Source: Dichetophora obliterata
Taxonomy: Eukaryota > Arthropoda > Insecta > Diptera > Sciomyzidae
DNA: 64,000 nucleotides
Direction: 5' to 3'
NCBI GenBank assembly: GCA_963920525.1
Contig: OY986437.1
Location: 26,864,363-26,928,362 of the forward strand
The notes beneath the pieces were generated by a model. That model saw only the letters and a list, made by a program, of their open reading frames with translations. It searched no databases and had not been told where the DNA came from. The translations under genes and the position numbers were made by a program. Every line of letters starts with the position of its first letter. Within the stretch, counting starts at the first letter, position 1. Positions 21,781-33,619 of this stretch are shown here, in pieces.

Positions 21781-23479
21781 CCTCTAATACTAAAAAAAAT
21801 TAATAATAAATAAGAAATTAATAAAAAATTAATAATGAATAAAGATAACACGAGCTAACAAATACAAATAAGGCTTGCTATTCATGCTCCCATTATCATT
21901 TGTGGAAGTTATGTGAGCCAAAACAGGCAATAAAACTGTTTGCTTGATTGTCAGACATACTCTGACTGAGCTTGCTTGCAATAATCGGTAGAGTACTTTT
22001 AATCGGCAGAGTACCGATCGTGTCTGTGTGAAAACACGATGTGTCGCTTAAAACGCGAGGGCACTGCGTGGTCAAAACTGCTTTATACTCATTTATCTCG
22101 AAACTGTTAGTCATGGTGTTGTAGAAAAAACAAAAACTATTCAGGCGAATCATCTGAAATTTTAATATGCTATTCACAACATCAGTGGCTATCGCTGGAA
22201 CTAAAACAAAAAAAAGGAATTTTATTTCAAAAACATCGTATATTTTGCACTTAATAATCAGTAAAAATCAAGCTGTTTTTAGAACTTCAATTTCAAAAGC
22301 GAGTCATTCTCATAAACTCATACTGATTAATAATATGCCTGATTTTTGTTTTTCAGATAAATAGAAGAGTCAAAATCTACAACACTGCCTGGGTTCCTTT
22401 TCTTTGAGAGGCTTTTATTGACCGCCAGTTTGAACATATTAAACAATTTTTTAATTAAAAATAAATATTTTTATGATGAATGAGTTACAATATATGTACC
22501 TTAAAAGTTTAAATATCGTTGTTCATTATTTTAACCTTTAAAAAATCCTTAAAATACCTTTAATCTTCGAGCGCTATACCAGGCCGGTAGTAAGGCTTAA
22601 GTGGTAATAAAAAAATGTAATGTAAAACTTAAGTTTATGAACAAAAAAAAAATGTATAATAAATTAAAAACATTTGTTTGAAAACACCAACGAATTACGT
22701 GGATTGTTATTTTTAAAAGATTACGTTAGATAAAACTGATGTTTACGTTATATCTACCGGTTACATATAACTGGGTTTTCGGTTAGATCTATCTGGTGAG
22801 ATTTGGTTACCTATAACCTGTATTTATGTTAACCCTAGCTAGAGAGAGCGAGAAGAGCGAGAGCTATATTTCTATGGTATTGGAAATTGAAACAAAAAAC
22901 AACGGTGAGAAAGGGAAGCCAGATCACACGTATAAATGACTTCCGGTTACTTTTTTCCCCATTCTCTTCCTAGCATAACCGAAACTTTGTATGAAGAGGT
23001 AACCGAAATTTCAGTTTAAAAAAACTGAAAACTGTTTTATGTAAAAATAACCGATAGTCTTCTTGAAGGGCGGACGCCATTTAATCGAATGAATATATTC
23101 TATGCTACATGAACACAGCTGCTGAGTGTTCAACTGTCAGATGCTGCTATTGACGCAGTTTAATTAATGAACACATAAAAAATCAAATTGGAGTAAGAAA
23201 CCTTTGCTATTAAATTATTTACATAATTAAATAATTATTATAATTAAATAAAACAATTTCTTTAAATTAAACAATTAAACTTTTCTGACGATTAGAGCAA
23301 CAACACATTCAGATAAAAAGATTGCTCGCTACCATAACAGTTCACAACAGTTAACTATACTGAATGTGACCAATGTCTCAATACGCAAGACCTATTGTGC
23401 TAACCGACCCGTACTAACTTCCAGTAAGTGTGGTAGAATAGAGAGTGACATTTTGCATGTTATTCTTCTCTCTCCAGTT
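21781..23479. other. Intron sequence without recognisable genes
   Basis: AT-rich. GGTTAC/GTAACC-rich wording at 22690-23010 suggests an old repeat, but I could not define its ends. Confidence 0.5.
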
Positions 23480-25690
23480 TCAAAAATTTTTAAAATAACG
23501 CTCTCAAGCAACTTCGAGTTTTTCTAGTCTCTGACTTCTTTTATGATAGGATCACGGACTGGAAAGTGCTTTAGGAGCACTCCTTCTCTGATCATAGATA
23601 TATAAAATTTGGTCTAATGAGCCACTTCAATAGCCCAGCTGTTTTTAGGAATCTGATGAAAACAAATTGGTGTGAATTTTGAGAGGTAGTGGAAGCAGCG
23701 TTACACCCTTGCTCAGGTAATTCCCCTTCGAAGACACAGGAACTAGTTTCAATCGTGGAGCAGATGGCAGGGACTCTAAAAGAGGCAAATCAAAACCATG
23801 GTGGTCAAGGAAAATTAGTAATCTAAGCTCTCAGTGCAGGAAGATTTTTAATAAAGCTAAGAAATCGGGCAGAAATCAATGCTAGGATGAGTATAAATCC
23901 AGTTTAAAAATTTTTAAGAAAGCACTTCGAAAGGCTCAGTGCAATACCTGTAAGATTCTCTGCGATAATAAAGAGGAGTTTTCCGAAGCATCAAGACTCC
24001 GTAAGACCCTCGCTTCTAATCCTAGATGTCCAAGCTACTTAAAGAAATCAGACGATGCCCGGACATCCTCTAGCCAGGAAACCCTTGATCTTCTTCTGAG
24101 TACCCATTTCCCGGATTGCACTGTAGACCGCACTTACACTAGGTTTGAGAGGGCTCTGACGTTGAGTGATCCTACATTTATTATATCAGAGAACAGGATC
24201 AGATGGACTCTGTTTAGTTTGAAGCCCTACAAATCTTCTGGGCCTGATGGTATTATTCCAGCCGCTCTACAGCAGACGTCTATAATTCTTCCATGGCTCA
24301 TTGCCATTTTTGAAGGTTGCCTTGACATGACATTTATACCATTAAAATGAAGGAAGGTAAAGGTAGTTTTTATCCCTAAGGCGGGTGGGTATTGCAATCG
24401 AGTCCAAAGGACCTTAGACCCATTAGTCTTTCATCTTTCCTGCTGAAAACACTCGAAAAACTGATTGGCGCTCATATTCGTTGTAGCATAGACACAAATT
24501 TGCTTTCAGCTTCACAGCACGCTTACAAGAACGGTAGGCTTTATAGGTGCCTTTAACAATGTTCTTCCGGGGGCAATCATTGGCGCGCTCATGAAGCTTC
24601 GGGTGAATAAGTCACTCTGTGTACTGATAAAAAACCTGCTGACCAGCAGAGTCGCCAGTGCATCTCTAGGTGACTCAAGGGCCAGGAGATTTGTGAGTAG
24701 AGGCACTCCTCAAGAGGGTGTTCTATCACCTTTATTATGAAACTTGGTAGTCAATGAGGAAAATAGATAAGGTTGGTTGCAAGGTGATTGCCTATGCGGA
24801 TGACGTGGCTATTGCTACACAGGAAAAGTTTCCTAATACTCTCTCGGAGCTGCTTGGGTCAGCGCTCTCCAAAATCAATGCTTGGGCCAAAAAATTTGGA
24901 CTGGTGGTAAATCACCAAAAACTGAACTTGTCTTTTTTAAATATAGAACTCCGCGCATAGTTCCTCCATCTCTGGATGACACTCTGCTAAACTTTGTGGA
25001 AGAGGCAAAATACTTAGGGGTTATTTTGGATAGAAAGTTACGAATATTCTTGAGCGAACTAAAAAAGCCAATGTTGCTTTATATGTCTGTAGGAAAGCTA
25101 TAGGTAAAACGTGGGGGCTTACCCCGAATACTGCACGTTGGATTGACACAGCTATAGTGAGGCCAATCTTGCTATACGGTATAGCACTAAAAACACAGTC
25201 TAATTGCAAATTGTTAGGGAAAGCACAAAGAACTGCGGCCTCTAACACAGCTAGACACATGTGGCCTAGTTGTAATGAAAAACGAACGATGAAGCTCGCT
25301 CAAATGGCGAGGAAAAATCTCTACATTCTGAGATGCGTTGTAACACAACATTGTTTTATAGATAGGCATGTCCTTAGAATGGGGGTTCATACAAATGACT
25401 TCAGCAGGAAGAAGGAAGAGGAGGAGTCGGTATCGCATCTCCTCTGTTCATGTCCCACTTTAGCCCGTAGAAGACAGAAGAATCTATGTTGCCTCTTTTT
25501 TGATGATCTTAGGGTTCTTGAGGAGGTAGACGTCAAGCGTCTGCTGCTTCTTATTATTAGTTCAGGGTGGTTTCACGACAGTGCTAAGGAGAGGAGAAGT
25601 GGATCCCTGTGGTATCGCAACGGACCAAATGTCTGGTCTATGTGGGCTGGTCTTTGATCAGCCGCCACCTTAGCCTAACCTAACCTAACT
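23480..25690 (+). mobile_element. R1/LOA-like non-LTR retrotransposon, 5'-truncated, + strand
   Basis: It starts within the endonuclease (W-V---SFSDHRYIKFG near 23560-23610) and runs through RT to the C-terminal region. The 3' end is AGCCTAACCTAACCTAACTT (25671-25690), three copies of CCTAA. It is related to the minus-strand element at 16790-21780 (same LRPISL-SF-LKT-EK and QHAY words). The RNase H block expected after the RT is missing. Confidence 0.78.
23560..25660 (+). pseudogene. Retrotransposon ORF2 remnant (RT with YADD)
   Basis: RT blocks read LKPYKSSGPDGIIPAALQ (24220), LRPISLSSFLLKTLEKLIG (24415), SASQHAYKNGR (24510), GTPQEGVLSPLL (24700) and GCKVIAYADDVAIATQ with the catalytic YADD at about 24795. 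AKYLGVILDRKL follows at 25010, RPILLYGIALKTQ at 25160, and a C-terminal SHLLCSCPTLARRRQKNLC with LLLLIISSGWFHDS. The frame changes near 24350, 24540, 24740, 24930 and 25110. Between 25260 and 25290 the protein jumps from the post-RT region to the C-terminal part, so the RNase H was deleted. It cannot make a whole protein. Confidence 0.8.
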
Positions 25691-26407
25691 TCAAGTTACT
25701 TGAATCGTGTACGGAAACAGACCTAATATTTTTTACGCTTTCATCTTGTTTTCTTTCTTTTTTGTTTTCTTTCTTTTTGTTAACATTCGCCAAATGGTCG
25801 CAGCTTACCAGAAAATAAGTTGCTGTCAGGACTGCCTTACAATTATTATTTCATGGTTTTGATGAGATTTTGTTTGGTTTGTTTTGCCATTTTTTATTCA
25901 GTTTTTCAGTTGGGAGATTTATATTATTTTTATTTTTAAGCAATTTTTTATTGGGCGATAACTTTTTCCGCCACACATTGCATTGAATGAGGACCAAAAA
26001 ACAAAATCCAAAAAGGTCGCATTTTTAAAATTATATGCATGCCAAACAAAAGTTAATGATTCAGTTGTCACAAATCAGAAAAACGTTTGTTAATATGTTT
26101 ATGAATTCAGAAATGCGAGATGTTTTGCGAACTTTTTCTATATAATTTTATAAATTTAAATATTTTAACGTCATTGAAGAGATGAACAAAAATTATTAAA
26201 TTTTTGTAACAGCTATAAAGAAAAAAAATATAGAAGATTATTTAAAACTATTTGTAAAAAAAATATCAAACGGCATGCATATATCGTTATATTTAGTTTA
26301 CTTAAGCTGACTTGGTTGCAGTCAGACCCTCTCAACTAGTAAAACTTTCACAATACTTTTCCTTTTGTCATGATTATTTTCATTACCTCTACTATTTTAT
26401 TTTTAAG
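25691..26407. other. Intron sequence without genes
   Basis: AT-rich. It ends in the pyrimidine tract and AG acceptor of the next host exon. Confidence 0.6.
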
Positions 26408-26593
26408 GATGTTAATGCTGCTGCCATTGCACCAACTGCTGTACATTCCAAACAAGTTCTAAAGTCTGTATACAAGGAAGTGCGTCCTCCGACAGGACAC
26501 ACCGTAGTGGCCCAAGGACTACCAGAGTACGGGTATGAAAATAGAAATTCAGCTGTTCATGTCAACGGCGGTCTCGTCGGAAACGTTCTGAAC
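26408..26593 (+). CDS. Host gene, third visible coding exon
   Basis: A strong acceptor (CTATTTTATTTTTAAG) and donor (CTGAAC|GTAAGT) bound 62 codons, with phase 0 at both ends. The protein reads DVNAAAIAPTAVHSKQVLKS, VYKEVRPPTGHTVVAQGL and PEYGYENRNSAVHVNGGLVG. It is the least repetitive and most gene-like part of the protein and would be the best query for naming it. It continues the Ala-rich end of the 11230-11676 exon across the transposon-filled intron. Confidence 0.82.
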
Positions 26594-26661
26594 GTAAGTT
26601 TGTATAGCATAAAATGATCTGCAATGTAATGTATTGAATATTTTACCCTTTCCTTCTATAG

Positions 26662-26748
26662 ATTCCAATTGGTATTTTGAGATCCTTGCAGGAGTCACTT
26701 GCCGGCATAAATATCAACAAGAGTGTATCATACAGCAAAGTACAATAA
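26662..26748 (+). CDS. Host gene, last coding exon
   Basis: A 68-bp intron with GT-AG ends (CCCTTTCCTTCTATAG) precedes 28 codons in phase 0 and a TAA stop. The protein end reads IPIGILRSLQESLAGININK, then SVSYSKVQ. Possible polyadenylation signals AATAAA lie at about 26849 and in GAGCAATAAATAAAATGA near 26957. The natural stop and short 3' exon complete the gene on its 3' side. Confidence 0.82.
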   Translation: MPIGILRSLQESLAGININKSVSYSKVQ

Positions 26749-28124
26749 TCACTCCACTATGATCGATGATAGGAGTTATAATTAAATTGCTATTGTTTTA
26801 AACATTTTTTGAGATTATTGACGGTTTAAGAAATTTTGATGTAAATTTTAATAAATTTTTTTTTTTAAATAATTTGATGTATTTTCTTGGAGAAAGAATT
26901 TGGACAACACTAAAGGTATACGAGAGAAAAAAGAATATGTTTTTTTTTTCATGAGCAATAAATAAAATGAGGAAAAATAGCACTGTTTGACAAACTTCTA
27001 ACATTTTTCCAGAATTTTGTAGTTCATTTTTGACCTCTTCTGTTATAATAAATGTAATTTTACGGACTCAAGATAGCAGATTTCGATCAACGGATTCTGG
27101 TGGAGGAGTTAAAAAGAATTATACGAGTGTATAGGCATTTTAAATATTTTTACAGTATTTTTACGTTTGATTAATTTTTAATATAGGATTTTAATTATAT
27201 CTTAAATAAGCAATACTAAATGTGCTACATAAATAGATGTATGTTTACTTTACTTTTTATATATTTAGTAGTTTTTTTACTCAAAAGAGAAAGAAAATTA
27301 CTAAATATATGCCTTTGACCCAGTTGTTGTGTTCACAAACCTGTAGCAAAGTTTTGTGAGAATTATTTTTGTGGAATTTTCAACCATCTAGCGCCCTTTT
27401 TATTAGTATTTCTAAAAAAAAAGTTTAAAATCATATTGTTCACATAAGGGAAAACATCAATGCTCACTTTGTTGCACTTCATTCCAGATTTTTTTGGATT
27501 TCAATTTTGTACAGCTTGCAGAAAATTTAAAAATTTTTTGAAAATATGATTTCGAGCTTTAAATAATAATAATCTATATATCGGTCATTCCGTACGCTTT
27601 TCGAAACTCACATTTCTATAAAAATTTGGTATTTTGCACGTGAATAGTACTTTAAAAAAGAAATATATTTGCATATTTTTTTTGTAATTTTCAATTTTTT
27701 TTTTTTGCAGTTATACACAGTGAAAAATTATAAAGAAAAACAAAAATTGTCATTCGGACATGTACACAAACAACTATATCTTCTAAACCGTTAGTCCTAC
27801 AAGAAAATGTAGCGGACATATTTTAAAGATCTTGAATTGGTCTTTATTGAAGTGTCTTTTTTTACAAACACTTTCGTACAAAATTTTAAATTTTTTGACC
27901 ACTAAAAATTTCATTCACTATTCTTTTGGCACTTTGAAAATATAATCGTATTGAGGCATTCATTTTTAATGCATTCTCAAAATTTGATGTTGGAGAATCA
28001 ATGTTTACTATTTTTAACGAAATTTTCAAAAACTGACTGCACATTTTTTAAGTAAAAATACTTTAATTTTTAATTAAAAATTGAGTTTTTAGTATTTTTT
28101 GCTAAGCTAATAACTAATAATAAA
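26749..28124. other. 3' flank of the host gene, AT-rich
   Basis: After the 3' UTR no gene is seen. There are poly-T and poly-A tracts and no clear element ends. Confidence 0.5.
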
Positions 28125-28680
28125 ATATCGGAAAAACTCAGGGGGAGTGGCACCTCCCATACAAATCAAATCTTCTATATCGTAAAATTTTATGGGCGTT
28201 TGACGTAGGTCATGGCACTTTTTCAGCAGCCCAAATTTTCAGTATAACTTTCAAGCTATAAGTCACACATTAATGAAACTGGGTTAAAACGTACTATTTA
28301 GTCGTGTCTTTCGACTGGCATAATTGAGCAAGTATGGGCAAAAGGAGTGTGGCACCGCCCATACAATTTAAATTTATGATATCGAATAGCTTTGGAACTA
28401 AATGCCGTATAATAATGAAATTCAGTATGGAATTGCCACTTGATGATATCCTTCTACTGGAAAACTGGCATGGGCTTTGGAAAAGGGGGTGTGGCTCCGC
28501 CCATACACTTTAAATTTTTGATATCAGATAGCTTTGGAACCAAATGTCGTATAACAACGAAATTCAGTATGGAATTACTATTGGGTGATATCCTTCTACT
28601 AGAAAACTGAGACGGTCATTGGGCAAGGGGTTGTGGCTCCGCCCATACAAGGCAAATTTTTGATATCGAATAGCTTTGGA
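28125..28680 (+). repeat. 141-bp tandem repeat array, inverted relative to the other two
   Basis: The core words GGC(A/T)CC(G/T)CCCATAC fall at 28350, 28491 and 28632 (exactly 141 bp apart), with an earlier diverged copy at 28149. The sequence is the reverse complement of the monomer at 1-450 and 60960-62170. Just before it, AAAATATCGGAAAAACTCAG matches the sequence about 130 bp inside the Helitron 5' end at 2096, so this is part of a 5'-truncated Helitron. Confidence 0.8.
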
Positions 28681-28686
28681 AATAAA

Positions 28687-29640
28687 TCTATATATAAAAA
28701 ACAAAGTCGGGTTTGTTACACCATTTATAACTCAAGAACGGCTGGACCCATTTTAATGATCTTTTATTTGTTGCATCTGAACGATCGATCTGCTGAAGAT
28801 TTCTCCAAGCAAGTGCTGACTATCGGTAAGGGTCATGTTTCTGTCGACGAATCGAGCGGGTTGATTTCGTTTCCTCAGAATTTTTGCAATTTCTTCGAGC
28901 TCATCTTTGCTCATCAACAAAGTGTTCAACAAAGAACATCATTGTTAACCACAAAAATAACATATGGTTGAGTGAGCGAGCAATTTTGTTGGCTAAGAAC
29001 AAAGATGTGGATGACATAAACTTCGTTATTCAAAATCAAATCGTTGAAATTCTGCATTAATTTAAATCTATTGACTGCGTAGCAAGCGAAGACGAAGCAA
29101 CCAATTCTCCAACTGAATTTTTAAACTCCTTGGATGTGCCTGGCTTACCACCGCACAATTTACAACTGAAGGTTGGCTCGGTAATCATCATGCTTCGAAA
29201 TCAAAACCAACCAAAACTATGCAATGGAACGCGTTTGGTGATAAGAAAACTGATGATCAATGTCATTCACGCGATAATACTCAAAGGAAAATTCAAAGGT
29301 GAGGAAGTTCTCATTCTGAGGATTCCGATGATCCCAACTGATATGCCCTTTGAGTTTTAACGAATTCAATTCACGATTCGTCTTGCATTCGCCATGACGA
29401 TTAACAAATCACAAGGCCAATCCTTTAGTGTTTGTGTTCTGAATTTAGAAAATGCATGTTTTTCTCATGGTCAATTGTACGTGGCATGTTCACGTGTCGG
29501 TAAACCCGGTAAATCCGCTTTATTTGTTTTTACACCTGATAACAAAACGAAAAATGTTGTATATCACAAGGTGCTTCACTGAAGACAATCAACCCGAGTG
29601 CACTTTTTTACAACATGCAATAACAATAGAGTTCAGCTAC
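28687..29640 (+). mobile_element. Helitron, internally deleted
   Basis: It begins with A|TCTATATATAAAAAACAAAG, the same terminal family as at 2096(-) and 38350(+). After only about 95 bp it runs into the C-terminal half of a Helitron helicase, so most of the Rep/helicase gene was deleted. The 3' end was not found and may lie beyond the retrotransposon at 29770-33690. Confidence 0.78.
28785..29582 (+). pseudogene. Helitron PIF1-type helicase, C-terminal part
   Basis: The helicase unwinds DNA during rolling-circle transposition. The frames read SAEDFSKQVLTIGKGHVSVD, then WLSERAILLAKNKDVDDINF (SF1 motif region), VASEDEATNSPTEFLNSL, PHNLQLKVGSVIIMLRNQN and CNGTRLVIRKL. They continue with FAMTINKSQGQSFSVCVLNL and ENACFSHGQLYVACSRVG. 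The TINKSQGQ and Y-A-SRV blocks are the conserved helicase motifs V and VI of PIF1-like proteins. In-frame stops (near 29059 and 29358) and a frameshift near 28930 make it a pseudogene. The N-terminal Walker A half is absent. Confidence 0.88.
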
Positions 29641-29833
29641 TACAGCTTTTTCACACTTTCTCCGCAATAGATCATTTTAAGAACCAATCCAAATATCATT
29701 GAAATATCTCAAAGATATCGATAAAAGTGGTCCAAAAAAACCAAAAGGGAGAAAAATTTACCTACCATAATATGGGTTGGGCTCAGGGACAACACAAGAC
29801 ATAACAACTAACCATGCGTTTACATAGATCTTA

Positions 29834-32636
29834 TCATTCATTAGTTTTCAATCTACTTTTGAGTTGACCTTTCGACAAGTTAACATCAAACACGTTACAG
29901 TTGTTAACAAAGGTACTCATGCGATTTAATGGAGCAGTTAACATATAATTTGTTCTACTAAATGGTAAATAAATCAAGTTGTTAGAGTTTCTACTCCTTC
30001 TACGGTTAGTGTTAAAATTTATAAGAGAAAGAAGTTCCGGAGAATCGAATACACCAGTTATAAGTTGGTGTAAGTATACGATATCAGCAGATTTCCTTCT
30101 TTCACTTAAAGATTGCATCTTTAATAATTTTAAACGATCCTCATATGGAGGAAGATTAAATGTGTCAGTTCCACTTAAGCCTCTCAGAGCAAACCGAACA
30201 AAACGTTTTTGAATTCTTTCGACACGATCAACATGCACATTGTAATGTGGGGACCATACTTGACTTGCGGTCTCCAAGTGAGGACGCACGATTGAATAAT
30301 ACAGAGTTGTAGTTGTTATTAAGCTATCAAACTCTTTGGCCCATCGTTTTATAAAACCAAGCATAGAAGACGCTTTTTTACAGATTCTATCAATCAATAT
30401 GCATGTTAAACGACAATTTAGAATCCATACATATACCAAGGTCTTTGACGGTAGTTACACGACTTAAAGCAGTATCTTTAATTTTGTAATCAAAAATAAA
30501 ATTGTTCCTTTTACGCGAAAAGGTCATAGTTTGGCATTTATCTGGATTTAAAAACATGTTATTTTTAGAACACCAAACCTCAAAGGAGTTCAATTCTGAC
30601 TGGAGCAGGTCTGAATTGTCATTAGAATCAATTGTTCTGTATATTTTCATATCATCTGCATAAATAAGCAAATGAGATTGTTTGATGACGTGGGTAACAT
30701 CTTTAATTGCCAAAATAAACAGAAGTGGACCCAGGTGGCTTCCTTGAGGAACACCCGATTCTGCAACAAATTCAGAAGACAACACGCCTCGGCACCGTAT
30801 TTGATAAGATCGCTCCATCAAATACGATTTGATCCAGTTTACAAAATATTGTGGAAACCCCATTAATTTAAGTTTAAATAAAATTAGATTATGTAGTAAT
30901 TTATCAAAAGCTTTGCTAAAGTCAGTGTAAATACAATCGACCTGGTTACCAGAATCAATAGATTTTAAGCAGAATGCAGTGAAATCAAGGAGATTAGACA
31001 CAGTAGATCTGCCAGTAACAAAACCATGCTGACGAGTTGTCATGACTTGCCCACAGTGAATTTTCACTCGATCGTACACTATTCGCTCAAAAAGTTTAGG
31101 AATCGAAGACAATTTAGTGATAGGCCTATAATAAGTGACGTCATTCCTGCAACCTTTTTGTAAATAGGACTGATATAAGATTTTTTCCAAAAAAGAGGAA
31201 AATTACTTTCATTAATTGATTTATTAAAAAGTAACGAGAGTGGCTGACACAAACACTGTTTTAACACTGCGGCAGGAATTCCATCTGGTCCAGCGCTAAA
31301 ATCCTCATCGATTGATTCAATATACTAAAAAATATCCTCTGAGGTAAAGATATATGCCCCAAAGAAACTCTGGATACGTTGTTCATATAATCAAAATACG
31401 CTAAATCTGGATTAAAAGAATCTGAACAAAATGATTCTTTAAAAAGATTGGCAAATAAGCCACAAATAATGGTAGAATCGTCAGTAAATCCATCCTGAAG
31501 TTTGAAAGAAGAAGGAAATCCATCAGTCTTCTTCTTAACATTAATAAATCCCCAAAATTTTCTTGGATCAGACAAAATACTCAGCTTCATATTATCCAAA
31601 TACTCATTATATAATGCAGCTGAGCAATTCTCAAATTCCAGAAACAAACGTTTGTATGTCTCTAGGTCATTTGAGTCAAAACTACAAACATATTTCTTCC
31701 ATGCCCTATTCCTATTGTTGCGAAGAGTCTTTAAATCCTTTGTGTACCAAGGGTACGCAGAATTTTTCGCAAATTTGAGACTATATGGTACAGACTGAGA
31801 AAACATAGCAAAGAGCTCCGTATAGAAAAAATTTATTGAACTATTAAGACTATTATTATTTATGTATTATGTAATTATATTTAATTTATATTTAAGTCAG
31901 CTTTTTTGAAATTGAATTCATAAACTGTGTCAACAGAGCTTGAATTTACCATATTCTCCCTGTCGGATTTATACCAAATACTCAAAGGTGGATGGTAATT
32001 ATCAATAGTAGTCAAAGCCTGAAGTGCCTTCTGAACAATGACATTGTTACTGTCTGTAGTTAAGACTAGGTCAAGCAGCCTTTCCAGACTATTATAAATA
32101 CAACTAACTTGTTGTAAGTCAGAACATATATTGTCAACAAATATATGTTCTTGGCGTGTCTTCGAATTAGATGCACAAAAATGTGTTTCATCGTCAGAAG
32201 AATGCCATTTTAAGTCAGGCAAATTAAAATCGCCCAACAATAAAATGTCATCATTAACGTCAAGTAAATTTAATATAAATTCTATGCAATCCGCAAGGCT
32301 TGCATAGACCTCTACACTGCTCTTGGGAGGAACGTATGCATTAATAACAAATACATTAAAATTGCAATGTACAACCTTAACGCATATAAGTTCGATATTA
32401 GCAGAGCAGGGAATATCAATAAAGGAACTAACACAGGAGTTCCTTACAGCTAATAGGACACCACAACCAACTGCAGAATTATTGTCAGCGTGTCTGTCCT
32501 TCCTATATACTTGAAAACTATTGTCCAACAGTTCTAAGTCAGTAATTCCTCCGTTAAAGCAAGTTTCAGTTAACGCGATAATATCTTCAGAAAAATTCTG
32601 AGTTGACAAAAAAAAGTCGCGCGTCTTTGAACGCAA
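29834..32636 (-). pseudogene. Retrotransposon ORF2: APE endonuclease and reverse transcriptase
   Basis: The endonuclease (32636-31885) shows SEDIIALTETCFNGGITD, VYRKDRHADNN, CGVLLAVRNS, NAYVPPKSS and LLLGDFNLPDLKW. The final SDH-type box is altered (TTIDNYHPPLSI). A small AT-rich insertion near 31870 and frameshifts near 31310 and 31145 precede the RT. The RT has SAGPDGIPAAVLK, YYRPITKLSSIPKLFERI, RQHGFVTGRSTVSNL, YTDFSKAFDKLLH, ESGVPQGSHLGPLLFI and LLIYADDMKIY (catalytic YADD intact). It ends with VKDLGICMDSKLSFNMHID, and after a frameshift near 30420 SMLGFIKRWAKEF to a stop at 29834. Four or five small lesions separate it from a complete frame, so it is the best preserved retrotransposon here. 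Confidence 0.88.
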
Positions 32637-32669
32637 TCCTCTTACATTTTGATAGTAAGGGGAAAGCCT

Positions 32670-33619
32670 ATTTAGTTTTTTTGGGTCTGACTGGCGATAT
32701 TATTCGTCCTTCTAACCCTGTGTTTAGGCTTAAACTCAGAAACAAATATATTATCAGCCCACAGATTAGAGCTCAGAACAGTTGCAAACTCTTCAGCAGC
32801 CACTGTGAGAATAAATGATGCGTGGGACGGTTTATTGCCAATTTTTTTGCATGAGCAGAAAGCAGTCTGACTTACTAAACGGTTATGTTTGACAAACGTC
32901 AATACATTTTCACTTGTTGTGTTGGGCTGAAGGCGTGAAATGAAAACCTTTTTTTTTTCTCGACAACGCTCTTAAATTTAATGAACTATTGCGCTCATTA
33001 GTTATGTCATTTCTAGCCGGGAGAGAAAGAGATGGAGGAGATGGAGTAATAACTATATTATCCTTTCTCACTGGCGTAAACACTGGCTTAGCCGAGATCT
33101 GCTTCGTTTCTAAAGTGGCTGGAAGCGTCATGCGCCGCTTAATATTTTTATTTTAGAAGTATTTCTCTTTTTCTTCGAAATATTTAGGTCTTTTTTAGAT
33201 GAAATTATTTGAGTCTCAGAAGAAGAGGCTGGAAGAGTCTGAGACAATGCGGTCGAAATATTTACCGATGAAGACTTTTCATCATAAATGCTAGTGCTGG
33301 GTGAGGTGCTTACTTCATTAAAAAATGTAACAATTTCTTTAAAATTGTTATTTAAAGCGTTAAGACTATCACCGAAAAGCTTAATTTTTGAGAAAAACTC
33401 ATCTGGTGAAAGAACCCTACACGAAGCACAATACCAGCGAAGACCTGATCGTGGTGAGATTAAATCATCAAGACACGACTTAGAGATCCCAGCACATGAA
33501 GTATGGAACAAACGCCCACATGGGCCAGAACAACTGAACATGCGGTTCAGAATGTTTTGACTTTTGCAAAGCTCGTTCAAAGAACAAGCAGCAAAATTTT
33601 CTACGGAAAAATATTCCAT
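32670..33619 (-). pseudogene. Retrotransposon ORF1 with PHD finger
   Basis: ORF1 proteins of this group bind element RNA. The start codon at 33619 opens MEYFSVENFAACSLNELCKS. Then comes a PHD-type zinc finger (CSGPCGRLFHTSCAGIS and GLRWYCASC, residues about 29-70), a Ser/Thr-rich stretch and a basic patch (KKDLNISKKKRNTSK). After a frameshift near 33128 the protein continues with KPVFTPVRKDNIVITPSPPS. After another near 32905 it continues with LVSQTAFCSCKKIGNKPSHA and SFILTVAAEEF, up to about 32672. The Cys/His spacing supports a PHD fold. Two frameshifts break the gene. Confidence 0.75.

Larger units (their letters stand above)
11677..26407 (+). other. 14.7-kb intron of the host gene, filled with transposons
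   Basis: The intron starts GTAAGTCAAC at 11677 and ends in CTACTATTTTATTTTTAAG at 26407, with phase 0 on both sides. It holds three non-LTR retrotransposons in mixed orientation and a hAT element, plus simple repeats. Element-free parts are AT-rich with no ORF. Confidence 0.8.
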
